A stretch of DNA of 55,460 bases, taken from the NCBI GenBank assembly GCA_036258195.1, contig DATAED010000164.1, positions 1 through 55,460 of the forward strand, given 5' to 3'. The DNA is from JAKAIY01 sp036258195. Its GTDB lineage: Bacteria; Chloroflexota; Ktedonobacteria; Ktedonobacterales; JADMIN01. Made by a program: the position numbers and the translations under genes. How positions within the stretch are numbered: the first letter of the stretch is position 1; every line of letters begins with the position of its first letter. A model generated the notes under the pieces. That model saw only the letters and a list, made by a program, of their open reading frames with translations, did not search any database and was not told the origin of the DNA. This document shows, in pieces, positions 33,470 to 42,655 of the stretch.

Positions 33470-34126
33470 ATGGCAGACGAAGTACAAATTGAAGGCGCGC
33501 CGCTGCTGGCCACGCCAGTGAATCCGCTGGCCGAGGCGAGCGTGGCGCTGCTGACCGACCGCTTCGGCGCGGGCGTGCTGGCGGTGACGGAGCATCGTGG
33601 CGAGACGACGGTGACGCTCGATCCAGCGATCCTGGTGGAGGCATGCCGGGCGCTGCGCGATGCGCAGAATCTGCGCTACTCGCTGCTGGAGGACATCACA
33701 GCGGTCGATTGGCCGGAGCGTGAGCCGCGCTATGACATCGTTTATCAGCTCGTCTCCATCGAGACGCGCGCCTCGATCCGCCTGAAGGCGCAGATCGGCG
33801 GCGAGGTTGATCCCGACCCGGAGATCGCTTCGGTGATGAGCGTGTGGCCCGCCGCCGACTGGTTCGAGCTGGAGATTTACGACCTCTTCGGTGTCACGTT
33901 CACGGGGCGCGGCGAGATGCGGCGCATCCTGATGCCGACCGACTGGGACGGACATCCACTGCGCAAAGACTACCCGATTTCCGGGTTCTCGCTGCCTGAT
34001 CCACATTGGGGTGGACAGGCGCCGCTCGACCAGCCGCTGCCCCCCGGCATCGGCAAGCTGACCCTGCGCACTTCGGATGGCTCGGAGCAACCGAACATCG
34101 CCCAGCGCAGCGAGGACGACGCCTGA
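33470..34126 (+). CDS. nuoC: NADH-quinone oxidoreductase subunit C
   Basis: Peripheral-arm subunit of 218 aa, separate from NuoD (not fused as in E. coli). Motifs: RYDIVYQLVSIETRASIRLKA, the WPAADWFELEIYDLFGV stretch, and the C-terminal RRILMPTDWDGHPLRKDYP. Gaps are 44 nt to nuoB and 74 nt to nuoD. Confidence 0.95.
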   Translation: MADEVQIEGAPLLATPVNPLAEASVALLTDRFGAGVLAVTEHRGETTVTLDPAILVEACRALRDAQNLRYSLLEDITAVDWPEREPRYDIVYQLVSIETRASIRLKAQIGGEVDPDPEIASVMSVWPAADWFELEIYDLFGVTFTGRGEMRRILMPTDWDGHPLRKDYPISGFSLPDPHWGGQAPLDQPLPPGIGKLTLRTSDGSEQPNIAQRSEDDA

Positions 34127-34200
34127 GCGCGCCCAGAGCGCCAGGCGATGATGTGACGACTGCTCGATCGGTGTTACGCCGCTGGTAAGGTGATAGAGAC

Positions 34201-35439
34201 ATGCAGCTAGAAGACTCAGCGCGACCTGCTGCGCTGGAGGTCGAAGATAGCGTGCGCCTGGATGACCGGACGCGCCGCGACACCATGACGATCAATATGG
34301 GGCCGCAGCATCCGTCCACGCACGGCGTTTTGCGGCTCATCCTGACGCTCGACGGCGAGACCATCGTCAAAGCTGTGCCGGATATCGGCTATCTGCACAC
34401 AGGCATCGAGAAGACCGCCGAGGTCAAAAGCTACTTCAAGGCGCTGGTGGTCACCGACCGCATGGATTACCTGGCCCCGCTGGCCAACAACTATGGCTAC
34501 TCGCTGGCGGTGGAGAAGCTGCTGGGCATTGACGTGCCAGCCAAAGCCAGGATCGCGCGCATCGCGTTGGTGGAGCTGCAGCGCATCGCCAGCCATCTGG
34601 TATGGCTCGGCTCCAGTGCGCTCGACCTGGGCGCGCAGAGCGTCTTCCTCTACTGCTTCCGCGAGCGCGAGCTGATCCTCGACATCTTCGAGCTGTGCTC
34701 GGGCGTGCGCATGATGACGAGCTACATCATGCCGGGCGGCTTGCAGGCTGATCTGCCGCCGGGCTTCGACGCCAAGGTGCGCGCCTTCCTGAAGTTGTTC
34801 CCAGATCGCTTGCGTGAGTACCACGACCTGCTGACCAACAACCGGCTGTGGATCGACCGTACCAAGGGCATCGCGCCGATCTCTGGCGAGGATGCGCTGG
34901 CGTTTGGGTGCAGCGGGCCGACCCTGCGCGGCAGCGGCGTCGTCTACGACGTGCGCAAGGCGTTCCCGTATGGCGGCTACGAGCAGTTCGATTTTGACAT
35001 CCCGGTCGGCTCGAACGGCGATGTGTACGACCGCTACCTGATTCGCATGCTGGAGATGGAGCAGAGCCTGCGCATCATCCAGCAGGCGATGGATGCGCTG
35101 CCTACGGGCGCGTGGCAGGTGGCCGACCAAAAGATCGTACCGCCGCCCAAGTACGAAGTCTCGTCGAACATGGAGGCGCTGATTCACCACTTCAAGCTCT
35201 ATACGGAGGGCTATCGGCCACCGGCGGGCGAGGTGTGGGTGCGCACCGAGTCGCCGAAGGGCGACCTGGGCTTCTACATGGTCAGCGATGGCTCGGCGAA
35301 ACCTTATCGCATGCACGTTCGCGCGCCGTCGTTCGCCAACTTGCAGGCCCTGCCCAAGATGGTCGAGGGGATGCTGCTGGCCGACGTGGTCGCGGCGATT
35401 GGCAGCATCGATATCGTGCTGGGAGAGGTGGATCGCTGA
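34201..35439 (+). CDS. nuoD: NADH-quinone oxidoreductase subunit D
   Basis: 49-kDa-type subunit that, with NuoB, forms the quinone site. 412 aa. The conserved N-terminal GPQHPSTHGVLRL contains the quinone-pocket His; DIGYLHTGIEK, DRMDYLAPLANNYGY and the C-terminal IGSIDIVLGEVDR are typical. Its TGA overlaps the nuoE ATG by one base. Confidence 0.97.
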   Translation: MQLEDSARPAALEVEDSVRLDDRTRRDTMTINMGPQHPSTHGVLRLILTLDGETIVKAVPDIGYLHTGIEKTAEVKSYFKALVVTDRMDYLAPLANNYGYSLAVEKLLGIDVPAKARIARIALVELQRIASHLVWLGSSALDLGAQSVFLYCFRERELILDIFELCSGVRMMTSYIMPGGLQADLPPGFDAKVRAFLKLFPDRLREYHDLLTNNRLWIDRTKGIAPISGEDALAFGCSGPTLRGSGVVYDVRKAFPYGGYEQFDFDIPVGSNGDVYDRYLIRMLEMEQSLRIIQQAMDALPTGAWQVADQKIVPPPKYEVSSNMEALIHHFKLYTEGYRPPAGEVWVRTESPKGDLGFYMVSDGSAKPYRMHVRAPSFANLQALPKMVEGMLLADVVAAIGSIDIVLGEVDR

Positions 35440-36038
35440 TGGTGAGCGAAGCGTTGAAGGCGCAGATGCGCGAGATGGTGGCGCGCTATCCGCAGGCTCG
35501 CTCGGCGATGCTGCCCTGCCTGCATCTGGCGCAGGACGAGCTGGGCTATATCACCGATGAGGCGATTGCGGCGGTGGCCGAGGCCATTGGCGTCAAAACC
35601 GACGAGGTCGAGTCCGTCGTCACGTTCTATTCGATGTTCCATCAGGAGCCGAAGGGCAAGCGCATCATCAAGGTCTGCACCAGCGTCTCGTGCTACCTGA
35701 TGGGCTGCGACGCCGTTCTGGAGTCGCTGGAGCGCAAGCTGAGCATCAAGCGCGGCGAGACGACGCCCGATGGGCAGTTCACGCTGGAGGGCGTCGAGTG
35801 CCTGGCCGCCTGTGGCATGGCCCCGGCCATCCAGGTGAACGGCGAGTTTGTCGAGCAGGTGACGCCGCAGTCCGCTGAGAAGCTGGTGGACTATCTAGCG
35901 CAGGGCGGCTCGATGGAGCAGGTGCGCAACCGTTGGCGACCATTCAGCGATGTCGCTGGTATGGTGACGGAGACCACGATCGGCGGCGCTGCGCCATCTG
36001 CTGGCGATGGCATCTCCTCTACGAAGAAGGCGCAGTAG
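35439..36038 (+). CDS. nuoE: NADH-quinone oxidoreductase subunit E
   Basis: Carries the off-pathway [2Fe-2S] cluster N1a in the NADH-oxidising module. 199 aa. Ligands are in CTSVSCYLMGC (C-x4-C) and ECLAAC (C-x3-C). The N-terminal helical part (ARSAMLPCLHLAQDELGYI) is normal. The C-terminal 40 residues are an extra Gly/Ser/Ala-rich tail. Start ATG overlaps the nuoD stop. Confidence 0.95.
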   Translation: MVSEALKAQMREMVARYPQARSAMLPCLHLAQDELGYITDEAIAAVAEAIGVKTDEVESVVTFYSMFHQEPKGKRIIKVCTSVSCYLMGCDAVLESLERKLSIKRGETTPDGQFTLEGVECLAACGMAPAIQVNGEFVEQVTPQSAEKLVDYLAQGGSMEQVRNRWRPFSDVAGMVTETTIGGAAPSAGDGISSTKKAQ

Positions 36039-36041
36039 TAT

Positions 36042-37397
36042 ATGGCCGACACGATGGACACGCATTCTGAGCGCGCGCCGCTGCCGCTTGGCCCGACTCC
36101 GCGCTTCGTGACCGAGAACTTCGATGTACCCGATATCGACCAGATCGCGGTCTACCAGGCGCACGGCGGGTATGAGGCGCTCAAGAAGGCGCTTAAGACC
36201 TTCCAGCCTGATGCGCTGGTCGAAGAGGTCAAGAAGTCCGGCCTGCGTGGGCGCGGCGGCGCGGGATTCGCGACAGGCGTGAAGTGGGGCTTCCTGCCGA
36301 AGGAAAGCCCGAAGCCGCGCTACCTGTGCGTGAACGGCGACGAGAGCGAGCCTGGCACCTTCAAGGATCGCATGATCATGGAGGTCAGCCCGCACCTGCT
36401 GGTGGAGGGCGTCATCATCGCGTCCTACGCCACGAAAGTGCATCATGCGTTCATTTACGTTCGCGGCGAATTGCTGAAGGCGGGCTTGCAGGTCGAGCGC
36501 GCCGTGCGCGAGGCTGCGGAAGCTGGCTTCGTCGGCAAGGACATCCTGGGCAGCGGCTTCGACCTGTCGATCACGGTGCATCACGGCGCAGGCGCCTACA
36601 TCTGCGGCGAGGAGAGCGCGCTGCTGGAGTCGCTGGAGGGCAAGCGTGGCTATCCGCGACTGAAGCCGCCCTTCCCGGCGGTGGTGGGCCTCTACGGCGG
36701 GCCGACGGTCATCAACAACGTCGAGACCATCGCGACATTACCCGCGATCGCGCGCTACGGCGCCGATATCTACGCCGCATATGGCACGGAAAAGAGCAAA
36801 GGCACGCGCATCTTCTGTGTGAGCGGGCATGTCAACCGCCCCGGCAACTACGAGGCGCCGCTGGGTGTGCCGATGCGTACGCTGATCGAGGACTACGCTG
36901 GTGGCGTGCGTGACGGACGCGAGATCAAGGGCATCATTCCGGGCGGCTCATCCACGCCCATCCTCGGCGTCGACAAGCTCGACATACCGATGGATTACGA
37001 ATCAGTCGCGGCGGCTGGCTCGATGCTCGGTTCTGGCGGCGTCGTCGTGTTGGACGACCAGACGTGCATCGTGGCGGCGACACTGCGCATGTCGGAGTTC
37101 TACCGCGACGAGTCGTGCGGCAAATGCACACCCTGCCGTGAAGGGACGTTCTGGCTGGTACAGCTTCTGGAGCGACTGGAAGCGGGCGAGGGCAAAGAGA
37201 GCGACATCGACCTGCTACTCGACATCTGCGACAACATGTTCGGGAAGGTCTTCTGCCCGCTAGGCGATGCGGCGACGATGCCCATTGTTAGCAGCATCAA
37301 GCTCTTCCGCGATGAATACATCCACCATGTGCGCGAGCACGCCTGCCTGGTGGGGCCGGGCGCGCACCGCACACTGGCGGCGGCGCACGCACGCTAA
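36042..37397 (+). CDS. nuoF: NADH-quinone oxidoreductase subunit F
   Basis: NADH-binding flavoprotein with FMN and cluster N3, 451 aa. Nucleotide/FMN motifs GRGGAGFATGVKW, NGDESEPGTFKDR and GAGAYICGEESALLESLEG. [4Fe-4S] ligands in ESCGKCTPCREG plus a Cys in VFCPLGDAA. It follows nuoE by 3 nt. A 143-nt gap with no gene separates it from nuoG. Confidence 0.97.
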   Translation: MADTMDTHSERAPLPLGPTPRFVTENFDVPDIDQIAVYQAHGGYEALKKALKTFQPDALVEEVKKSGLRGRGGAGFATGVKWGFLPKESPKPRYLCVNGDESEPGTFKDRMIMEVSPHLLVEGVIIASYATKVHHAFIYVRGELLKAGLQVERAVREAAEAGFVGKDILGSGFDLSITVHHGAGAYICGEESALLESLEGKRGYPRLKPPFPAVVGLYGGPTVINNVETIATLPAIARYGADIYAAYGTEKSKGTRIFCVSGHVNRPGNYEAPLGVPMRTLIEDYAGGVRDGREIKGIIPGGSSTPILGVDKLDIPMDYESVAAAGSMLGSGGVVVLDDQTCIVAATLRMSEFYRDESCGKCTPCREGTFWLVQLLERLEAGEGKESDIDLLLDICDNMFGKVFCPLGDAATMPIVSSIKLFRDEYIHHVREHACLVGPGAHRTLAAAHAR

Positions 37398-37540
37398 CCG
37401 GGAGCGCGATGGGCGCTGAACGGGCGGCGCTGTGACTACTCTGGCGTTCAAGGCGTTCTGGAGTGGGGGCGCCAGACTCCTGCGCGACCACAGCCCAGTC
37501 GTGGCGGTGGTGAGGCGACGGCTAGGCGAGAAAGCGAATC

Positions 37541-39880
37541 ATGGCTGAGCAAGAAGTAGAGTTAGTCAACCTGACCATAGATGGACGGCCAGTCAGTGTG
37601 CCGAAAGGCACGCTCGTCTGGGCTGCGGCGCGCACGCTTGGTATCGAGATACCTATCTATTGCTACCACCCCAAGATGGATCCGCTGGGCGCCTGTCGCA
37701 TGTGCTTCGTGCAGGTGGAGAAGATGCCTAAGCTGGCCACCGCCTGCACGACTGTGGTGTCGGAGGGGATGGTCGTCCGCACAGACACGCCGCAGGTGAT
37801 TAAGGCTCGTCAGGGGACGCTGGAGTTTCTGTTGATCAATCACCCGCTCGACTGCCCCATCTGCGACAAGGGCGGCGAGTGCGACCTGCAAGACTACACC
37901 CTGCGTCACGGGCCGGGCGCCAGCCGCTTCGACCTGAGCAAGCGCCACTTCCAGAAGCCGATTCCGGTGAGCGAGACGATCCTGCTGGATCGCGAGCGCT
38001 GCATCTCCTGTCAGCGCTGCGTGCGTTTCTGCCAGGATGTGGCGATGGAAGATGGGCTGGTGATGCAGGAGCGCGGCTTCAAGACAGAAGTCGGCGTCCA
38101 GCCCGACGCGCCATTCGATTCGATCTTCTCTGGCAATGTCGTGGAGATGTGCCCTGTGGGTGCGCTGACCGCCAAGAGCTATCGCTTCGTGGCGCGACCG
38201 TGGGAGCTGAAGCGCGGCAAGACGATCTGCGGCCAGTGTTCCGTGGGCTGCAACGTGCTGGCCGATGTGCGCGTGGACAAGCTGCTCCGTCAGTACTCAC
38301 GCACCAACGACGACATTGACGATGGATTCCTCTGCGACCGTGGCCGCTGGAACACTGACCTGTCCAACAGTCCCGAACGCCTGCGCCAGCCGCTGATCCG
38401 CCGCAATGGTGAGCTGCAGCCTGCCAGCTGGGATGAGGCCATTCAGCTCGCGGTGAAGTCGCTGATGGCGATCGCAGAGCGCGAGGGGGCGGGAGCGGTG
38501 GGCGGCATCGGCTCGACCCACACGACCAACGAAGAGAGCTATCTCTTCCAGAAGCTGATGCGGGCGGGGCTTGGCTCGAACAATATCGATCACTATCACG
38601 GACGCTTCCCGGCAACCGACGATGCGCGCCCGTGGGTGTGGTCAGATAGCATCGCGGGGCTGGAGCGCGCCTCGCATATCGTGCTGCTGGGCGCGGATGT
38701 CTATCATCGCCAGCCGATCATCGACCTGCGCATCCGCAAGGCGATCAGGCGTGGCGCGCAGGTGTGGGTCGTCTCGCCAGAGGCCAACCGCCTCGATCGA
38801 CTGGCGGCGGGGACGATTCGCTATCGCGAGGGGCAGATTGGCGCCATTGCGCAGTCGCTGCTGCAGGTGATCCTGAGCGAGGGGCTGACGCGCGGCGCGG
38901 TGGCGGACGAGCGCAAGGCGACGCTGGCGGCGCGGCTGCAAGGGCTGGCCAGCGCGGCGCCCGAGCAGGTGGCTAGCGCGGCGGGCTGCGACGCGGAGGC
39001 GCTGCGCACGCTGGCGCGCGAGATCGCGGGCGCGAAGGGGGCGGTCATCCTCTATGATGAGATGGCCACGCGCGAGACGACCGGCGCCACGCTGCCCACC
39101 GATGCGCTCGACCTGGCGCTGCTGACCGATAACGTCGGGCGCGCAGGCGCAGGCGTGGGGCCGCTGCTGGAGGACAACAACTCGCTGGGCGCGCGCGACA
39201 TGGGCCTGCTGCCGGACGCGCTGCCGGGCTACCGCGCGGTAACGGATGAGCAGGCGCGGGCGACGCTGGGCGAGGCGTGGGGCGCACGGCTGCCCGATGC
39301 CGCTGGGATGGACTATGACGCGATGCTCGCTGGCGGCGTCAAAGCGCTGTATGCGCTGGGCGCCGATCCGGCCAGCCGACTGGACGAGGCCGGTCGGGCA
39401 AGGCTGGCGGCGCTGGACTTCCTCGTCGTGCAGGATCTCTTCCTGACGGAGACGGCCAAACTGGCGACGGTTGTGCTGCCCGCTGTCTCGTACACCGAGA
39501 AGGATGGGACGTTCACCAACACCGAGCGCTGTGTGCAGGTCGTGCGCAAGGCGATGCTGGAGCTGCCTGGCGCGCGGGCCGACTGGCAGATTCTGCGCGA
39601 CGTGGCGCGGGCGATGGGGCTGGACTGGAGTTACAGCAACGCGGCGCAGATTCTGGCTGAGATTGGACGGACGACGCCGATCTACGCGGGCGTCTCGCGG
39701 CGAGGGCTGGGCCAGACTGGCGCGCGCTGGCCGCTGGCAGCCGTCCCGTCCGGCGCTGACCATCAGACGACCGTCAGTGGATCACCGTACCTGACCGTCC
39801 AGATGCTCGTGAGTGGCGTGGCCAATGGACGAGGCGCAGACGAGTTGGCGCTTTCGACCGGACGAGGGGAGCAGGCCTGA
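37541..39880 (+). CDS. nuoG: NADH-quinone oxidoreductase subunit G
   Basis: Largest peripheral-arm subunit, 779 aa. N-terminal [2Fe-2S] N1b ligands in CYHPKMDPLGACRMC followed by a Cys after 13 residues. N5 ligands are in CDKGGECDLQD with an upstream His, and N4 ligands in CISCQRCVRFC plus CPVGAL. A further C-x2-C-x3-C-x27-C motif (CGQCSVGC ... GFLC) is complete, so the distant cluster N7 should be present. The rest is the molybdopterin-oxidoreductase-like domain without cofactor. Its TGA overlaps nuoH by one base. Confidence 0.96.
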   Translation: MAEQEVELVNLTIDGRPVSVPKGTLVWAAARTLGIEIPIYCYHPKMDPLGACRMCFVQVEKMPKLATACTTVVSEGMVVRTDTPQVIKARQGTLEFLLINHPLDCPICDKGGECDLQDYTLRHGPGASRFDLSKRHFQKPIPVSETILLDRERCISCQRCVRFCQDVAMEDGLVMQERGFKTEVGVQPDAPFDSIFSGNVVEMCPVGALTAKSYRFVARPWELKRGKTICGQCSVGCNVLADVRVDKLLRQYSRTNDDIDDGFLCDRGRWNTDLSNSPERLRQPLIRRNGELQPASWDEAIQLAVKSLMAIAEREGAGAVGGIGSTHTTNEESYLFQKLMRAGLGSNNIDHYHGRFPATDDARPWVWSDSIAGLERASHIVLLGADVYHRQPIIDLRIRKAIRRGAQVWVVSPEANRLDRLAAGTIRYREGQIGAIAQSLLQVILSEGLTRGAVADERKATLAARLQGLASAAPEQVASAAGCDAEALRTLAREIAGAKGAVILYDEMATRETTGATLPTDALDLALLTDNVGRAGAGVGPLLEDNNSLGARDMGLLPDALPGYRAVTDEQARATLGEAWGARLPDAAGMDYDAMLAGGVKALYALGADPASRLDEAGRARLAALDFLVVQDLFLTETAKLATVVLPAVSYTEKDGTFTNTERCVQVVRKAMLELPGARADWQILRDVARAMGLDWSYSNAAQILAEIGRTTPIYAGVSRRGLGQTGARWPLAAVPSGADHQTTVSGSPYLTVQMLVSGVANGRGADELALSTGRGEQA

Positions 39881-41130
39881 TGAGCGACCTCGCATGGTTC
39901 CTGGTTGGCGCGCTCGTCAAGAGCATCATCGCGATTGTGGCGCTGCTGACCGCGTTCGCCTATATGACGCTGATCGAGCGGCGCGTCATCGCGCGCTTCC
40001 AACGGCGTGTCGGGCCGAATCGCGCTGGCCCTTTCGGAGTCTTCCAGCCACTGGCTGACGCGCTGAAGATGGCGTTCAAAGAAGAGATTCTGCCGACCAA
40101 GGCGAGCCGTCTGGTCTTCCTGGTTGCGCCCGCCATCTCGGTCATCGTGGCGCTGACGGCCTTCGCCGTGGTGCCGCTGGGTGGGCCGACCACGTGGGGA
40201 AACACCTCCATCGCGCGGGCCTGGGCGCCCTACATCGCTGACCTGAATGTCGGCGTGCTGTATATCTTCGCCATCTCCTCGCTGGCAGTCTATGGCATCG
40301 TGCTGGCGGGCTGGTCATCGGGCAACAACTATTCGCTGCTGGGCGCGCTGCGCTCGGCGGCGCAGATGGTCTCCTACGAGGTCAGCATCGGCCTGGCGAT
40401 CGTCGGCGTGCTGATGTTCGCTGGTACGCTGAACATGGTCGGCATCGTGCAGGCGCAGACGCAGCAAGGCATCTGGTTCATCCTGGCGCAGCCGCTCGGC
40501 TTCCTGCTCTATGGCATCGCGGCGGTGGCCGAGGTGAATCGCGCGCCATTCGATCTGCCAGAGGCCGAGCAGGAGCTGGTGGCGGGCTACCTGACAGAGT
40601 TCAGCGGTCTGCGCTGGAGCCTCTTCCAGATGGCGGAATACATCAACATGATCACGGCGAGCTCGGTCGTGGCCACGTTGTTCTTTGGCGGGTGGACGCT
40701 CGGCTCGCTGAATGGCATCTTCGGGCTGCCGTTCATCTGGTATTTCATCAAGGTCGCCGTCTTCCTGTTCATCTTCATCTGGCTGCGCGCGACGCTGCCA
40801 CGCATCCGTTACGACCAGTTGATGCGCTTCGGCTGGCAGGTGTTGCTGCCGCTGTCGGTGCTGAATGCGCTGGTGACGGCTGCGGTGGTGGCGTTTGGCG
40901 CGCCGTGGTGGGTGAGCGGGCTGATCGGGCTGGCCATTCTGGTGATCGTGGTGGGCGCTTACTATGCCACCGCGCGGCGCGGCCAGGTGGCGACGAAGAG
41001 CGGCGTCAGCCAGGTAGCGCAGGCGCCCTCATCGGTGCGGCTGGTATCCGGGGCGCCAGCGACCATCGAGTCAACGCAACCGTCAGAGCAGCGCGCCGCA
41101 GAAGCGCACGCTGCCTCTGGCGCGCAATAG
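39880..41130 (+). CDS. nuoH: NADH-quinone oxidoreductase subunit H
   Basis: Membrane subunit linking the quinone site to the pump modules, 416 aa, eight or more hydrophobic helices. Motifs: ERRVIARFQRRVGPNRAGPFG near the N-terminus, and RAPFDLPEAEQELVAGYLTEFSG with the conserved acidic residues of the E-channel. The last 50 or so residues form an Ala/Ser/Gln-rich hydrophilic tail not found in most homologues. Overlaps nuoG by one base. Confidence 0.96.
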   Translation: MSDLAWFLVGALVKSIIAIVALLTAFAYMTLIERRVIARFQRRVGPNRAGPFGVFQPLADALKMAFKEEILPTKASRLVFLVAPAISVIVALTAFAVVPLGGPTTWGNTSIARAWAPYIADLNVGVLYIFAISSLAVYGIVLAGWSSGNNYSLLGALRSAAQMVSYEVSIGLAIVGVLMFAGTLNMVGIVQAQTQQGIWFILAQPLGFLLYGIAAVAEVNRAPFDLPEAEQELVAGYLTEFSGLRWSLFQMAEYINMITASSVVATLFFGGWTLGSLNGIFGLPFIWYFIKVAVFLFIFIWLRATLPRIRYDQLMRFGWQVLLPLSVLNALVTAAVVAFGAPWWVSGLIGLAILVIVVGAYYATARRGQVATKSGVSQVAQAPSSVRLVSGAPATIESTQPSEQRAAEAHAASGAQ

Positions 41131-41153
41131 ATCACTAGCGGGAGTAGGCGCTC

Positions 41154-41777
41154 ATGGCGATGGAAATGATCAAGGGTCTGGCGACAACACTGCGCGAGCT
41201 GGGCCAGAAGCCGACCACCGTGTCGTATCCGGAAGAAAAGCGCGAGATGCCGCCTCGTTTCCGGGGACGGCATGTGCTGCACCGCTATGAGAACGACCTG
41301 GAGCGCTGCGTCGGCTGTTTCCTGTGCGCAGGCGCATGCCCGGCGGATGCCATCTATATCGAGGCGGCGGAGAACAGCGACGAGAACCGCGTTTCACCAG
41401 GCGAGCGCTATGCGCGGGTCTTCGACATCAACATGCTGCGCTGCATCTTCTGTGGCTATTGCCAGCAAGCCTGCCCGACCGGCGCCATTACGCTGGAGAA
41501 CATTTACGAACTGGCCAGCATGCACGCCGAAGACCTGATCTATCACAAGGAGCAACTGCTGGAGCCAGTTGGCTCGGCCACGCGCGGCTCGCTGGACGTC
41601 TGGTCGGCCACGCCGCCCGAGGAGACGGTGACGCCGCTGCCTGGTCGCCAGGGCTTCTTCGATGGCCAGCCAGCCACGGCGGCGGCTGTGGGGCAGGCCG
41701 ATCTGCCAGCCGAGCAAGAGATCGAGCTGGGTGACGAGCTGGCGAGCCGCGATGCGGCATCGGTGGAGGGAGCATAG
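41154..41777 (+). CDS. nuoI: NADH-quinone oxidoreductase subunit I
   Basis: Ferredoxin-like subunit with clusters N6a and N6b, 207 aa. Two C-x2-C-x2-C-x3-C-P motifs: CVGCFLCAGACP and CIFCGYCQQACP. After about residue 150 there is a long acidic, low-complexity C-terminal tail. Lies 23 nt after nuoH and 4 nt before nuoJ. Confidence 0.96.
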   Translation: MAMEMIKGLATTLRELGQKPTTVSYPEEKREMPPRFRGRHVLHRYENDLERCVGCFLCAGACPADAIYIEAAENSDENRVSPGERYARVFDINMLRCIFCGYCQQACPTGAITLENIYELASMHAEDLIYHKEQLLEPVGSATRGSLDVWSATPPEETVTPLPGRQGFFDGQPATAAAVGQADLPAEQEIELGDELASRDAASVEGA

Positions 41778-41781
41778 CTGT

Positions 41782-42333
41782 ATGCCTGTGCTCTTCAATC
41801 AGATCGCCTTCTACGTACTGGCGGTTGTCGCAGTGGCCTCGGCGCTCGGCGTCGTGCTGAATCGCAATGCCGTCTACAGCATGCTCAGCCTGATCGTGAA
41901 TCTGCTGAGTCTGGCGCTGTTTTTTCTCTCGCTTGGCGGCCTGTTCATCGCGACGATTCAGGTGCTCATCTATGCTGGCGCTGTGATGGTGCTCTTCCTG
42001 TTCGTCGTTACGATGCTGACTCCCGGCGGCCAGGCGCGGCAGGGCGACGACCCGCTGCGCTGGCAGTGGGGTGCAGGCATCGGGATGGGCGTCATCCTGA
42101 TCGGCGCGCTGACGTGGGCTGGCCTGACGGGCGCCATCACCCACGACGCGAAAGCGGCTGGCCTCAGCTCGCTCACTGCGGCGATGCAGAGCTTCGGGGG
42201 CAACACCGAGGCGTTCGGCATGGCGCTGTTCCATGGCTACGCATTCCCGTTCGAGATCACCGGGCTGCTGCTGGTGGCGGCGGCGCTGGGCGCGGTGGCG
42301 CTGGGCAGGCGCCCAGACGCGGCAGACGAATAG
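41782..42333 (+). CDS. nuoJ: NADH-quinone oxidoreductase subunit J
   Basis: Membrane subunit, 183 aa, five hydrophobic helices, including the conserved IQVLIYAGAVMVLFLFVVTML in helix 3 that contains the pi-bulge region. ATG 41782 is chosen just after the nuoI stop; the frame stays open upstream inside nuoI. nuoK follows after 21 nt. Confidence 0.94.
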   Translation: MPVLFNQIAFYVLAVVAVASALGVVLNRNAVYSMLSLIVNLLSLALFFLSLGGLFIATIQVLIYAGAVMVLFLFVVTMLTPGGQARQGDDPLRWQWGAGIGMGVILIGALTWAGLTGAITHDAKAAGLSSLTAAMQSFGGNTEAFGMALFHGYAFPFEITGLLLVAAALGAVALGRRPDAADE

Positions 42334-42354
42334 AGCTGCGCAGGAGGTAACGCG

Positions 42355-42654
42355 ATGCCGCTTTCCGCTTACGTGATCCTCAGCGGTGTGCTCTTCGCCA
42401 TCGGCGCGCTGGGCGTGCTGGCGCGCAAGAATCCGCTGATCATGTTCATGTCGATCGAGCTGATGCTGAACGCCGTCAATCTCTCCTTCATGGCGTTCGC
42501 GCACTTCCTCGACTCCGTGCAGGGCTGGATCTTCGTCTTTCTGACGCTCACCGTCGCCGCCGCAGAGGTCGTGGTGGGGCTGGCGATCATCGTCTCGATC
42601 TTCCGCAGTCGCACTAACATCGATGTGGACGAGCTGAACTCGTTGAAGGGCTAG
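42355..42654 (+). CDS. nuoK: NADH-quinone oxidoreductase subunit K
   Basis: Three-helix membrane subunit, 99 aa, normal length. Both conserved membrane Glu residues are present: in FMSIELMLNAVNLSF (helix 2) and TVAAAEVVVGLAII (helix 3). AGGAGG precedes ATG 42355. One base separates it from nuoL. Confidence 0.96.
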   Translation: MPLSAYVILSGVLFAIGALGVLARKNPLIMFMSIELMLNAVNLSFMAFAHFLDSVQGWIFVFLTLTVAAAEVVVGLAIIVSIFRSRTNIDVDELNSLKG

Positions 42655-42655
42655 T

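Noticed and set aside
37398..37540. Possible hidden gene or regulatory RNA in the nuoF-nuoG gap
   Set aside because: The 143-nt gap has only a 7-bp TCTGGCG/CGCCAGA pairing with a large loop and no credible frame.
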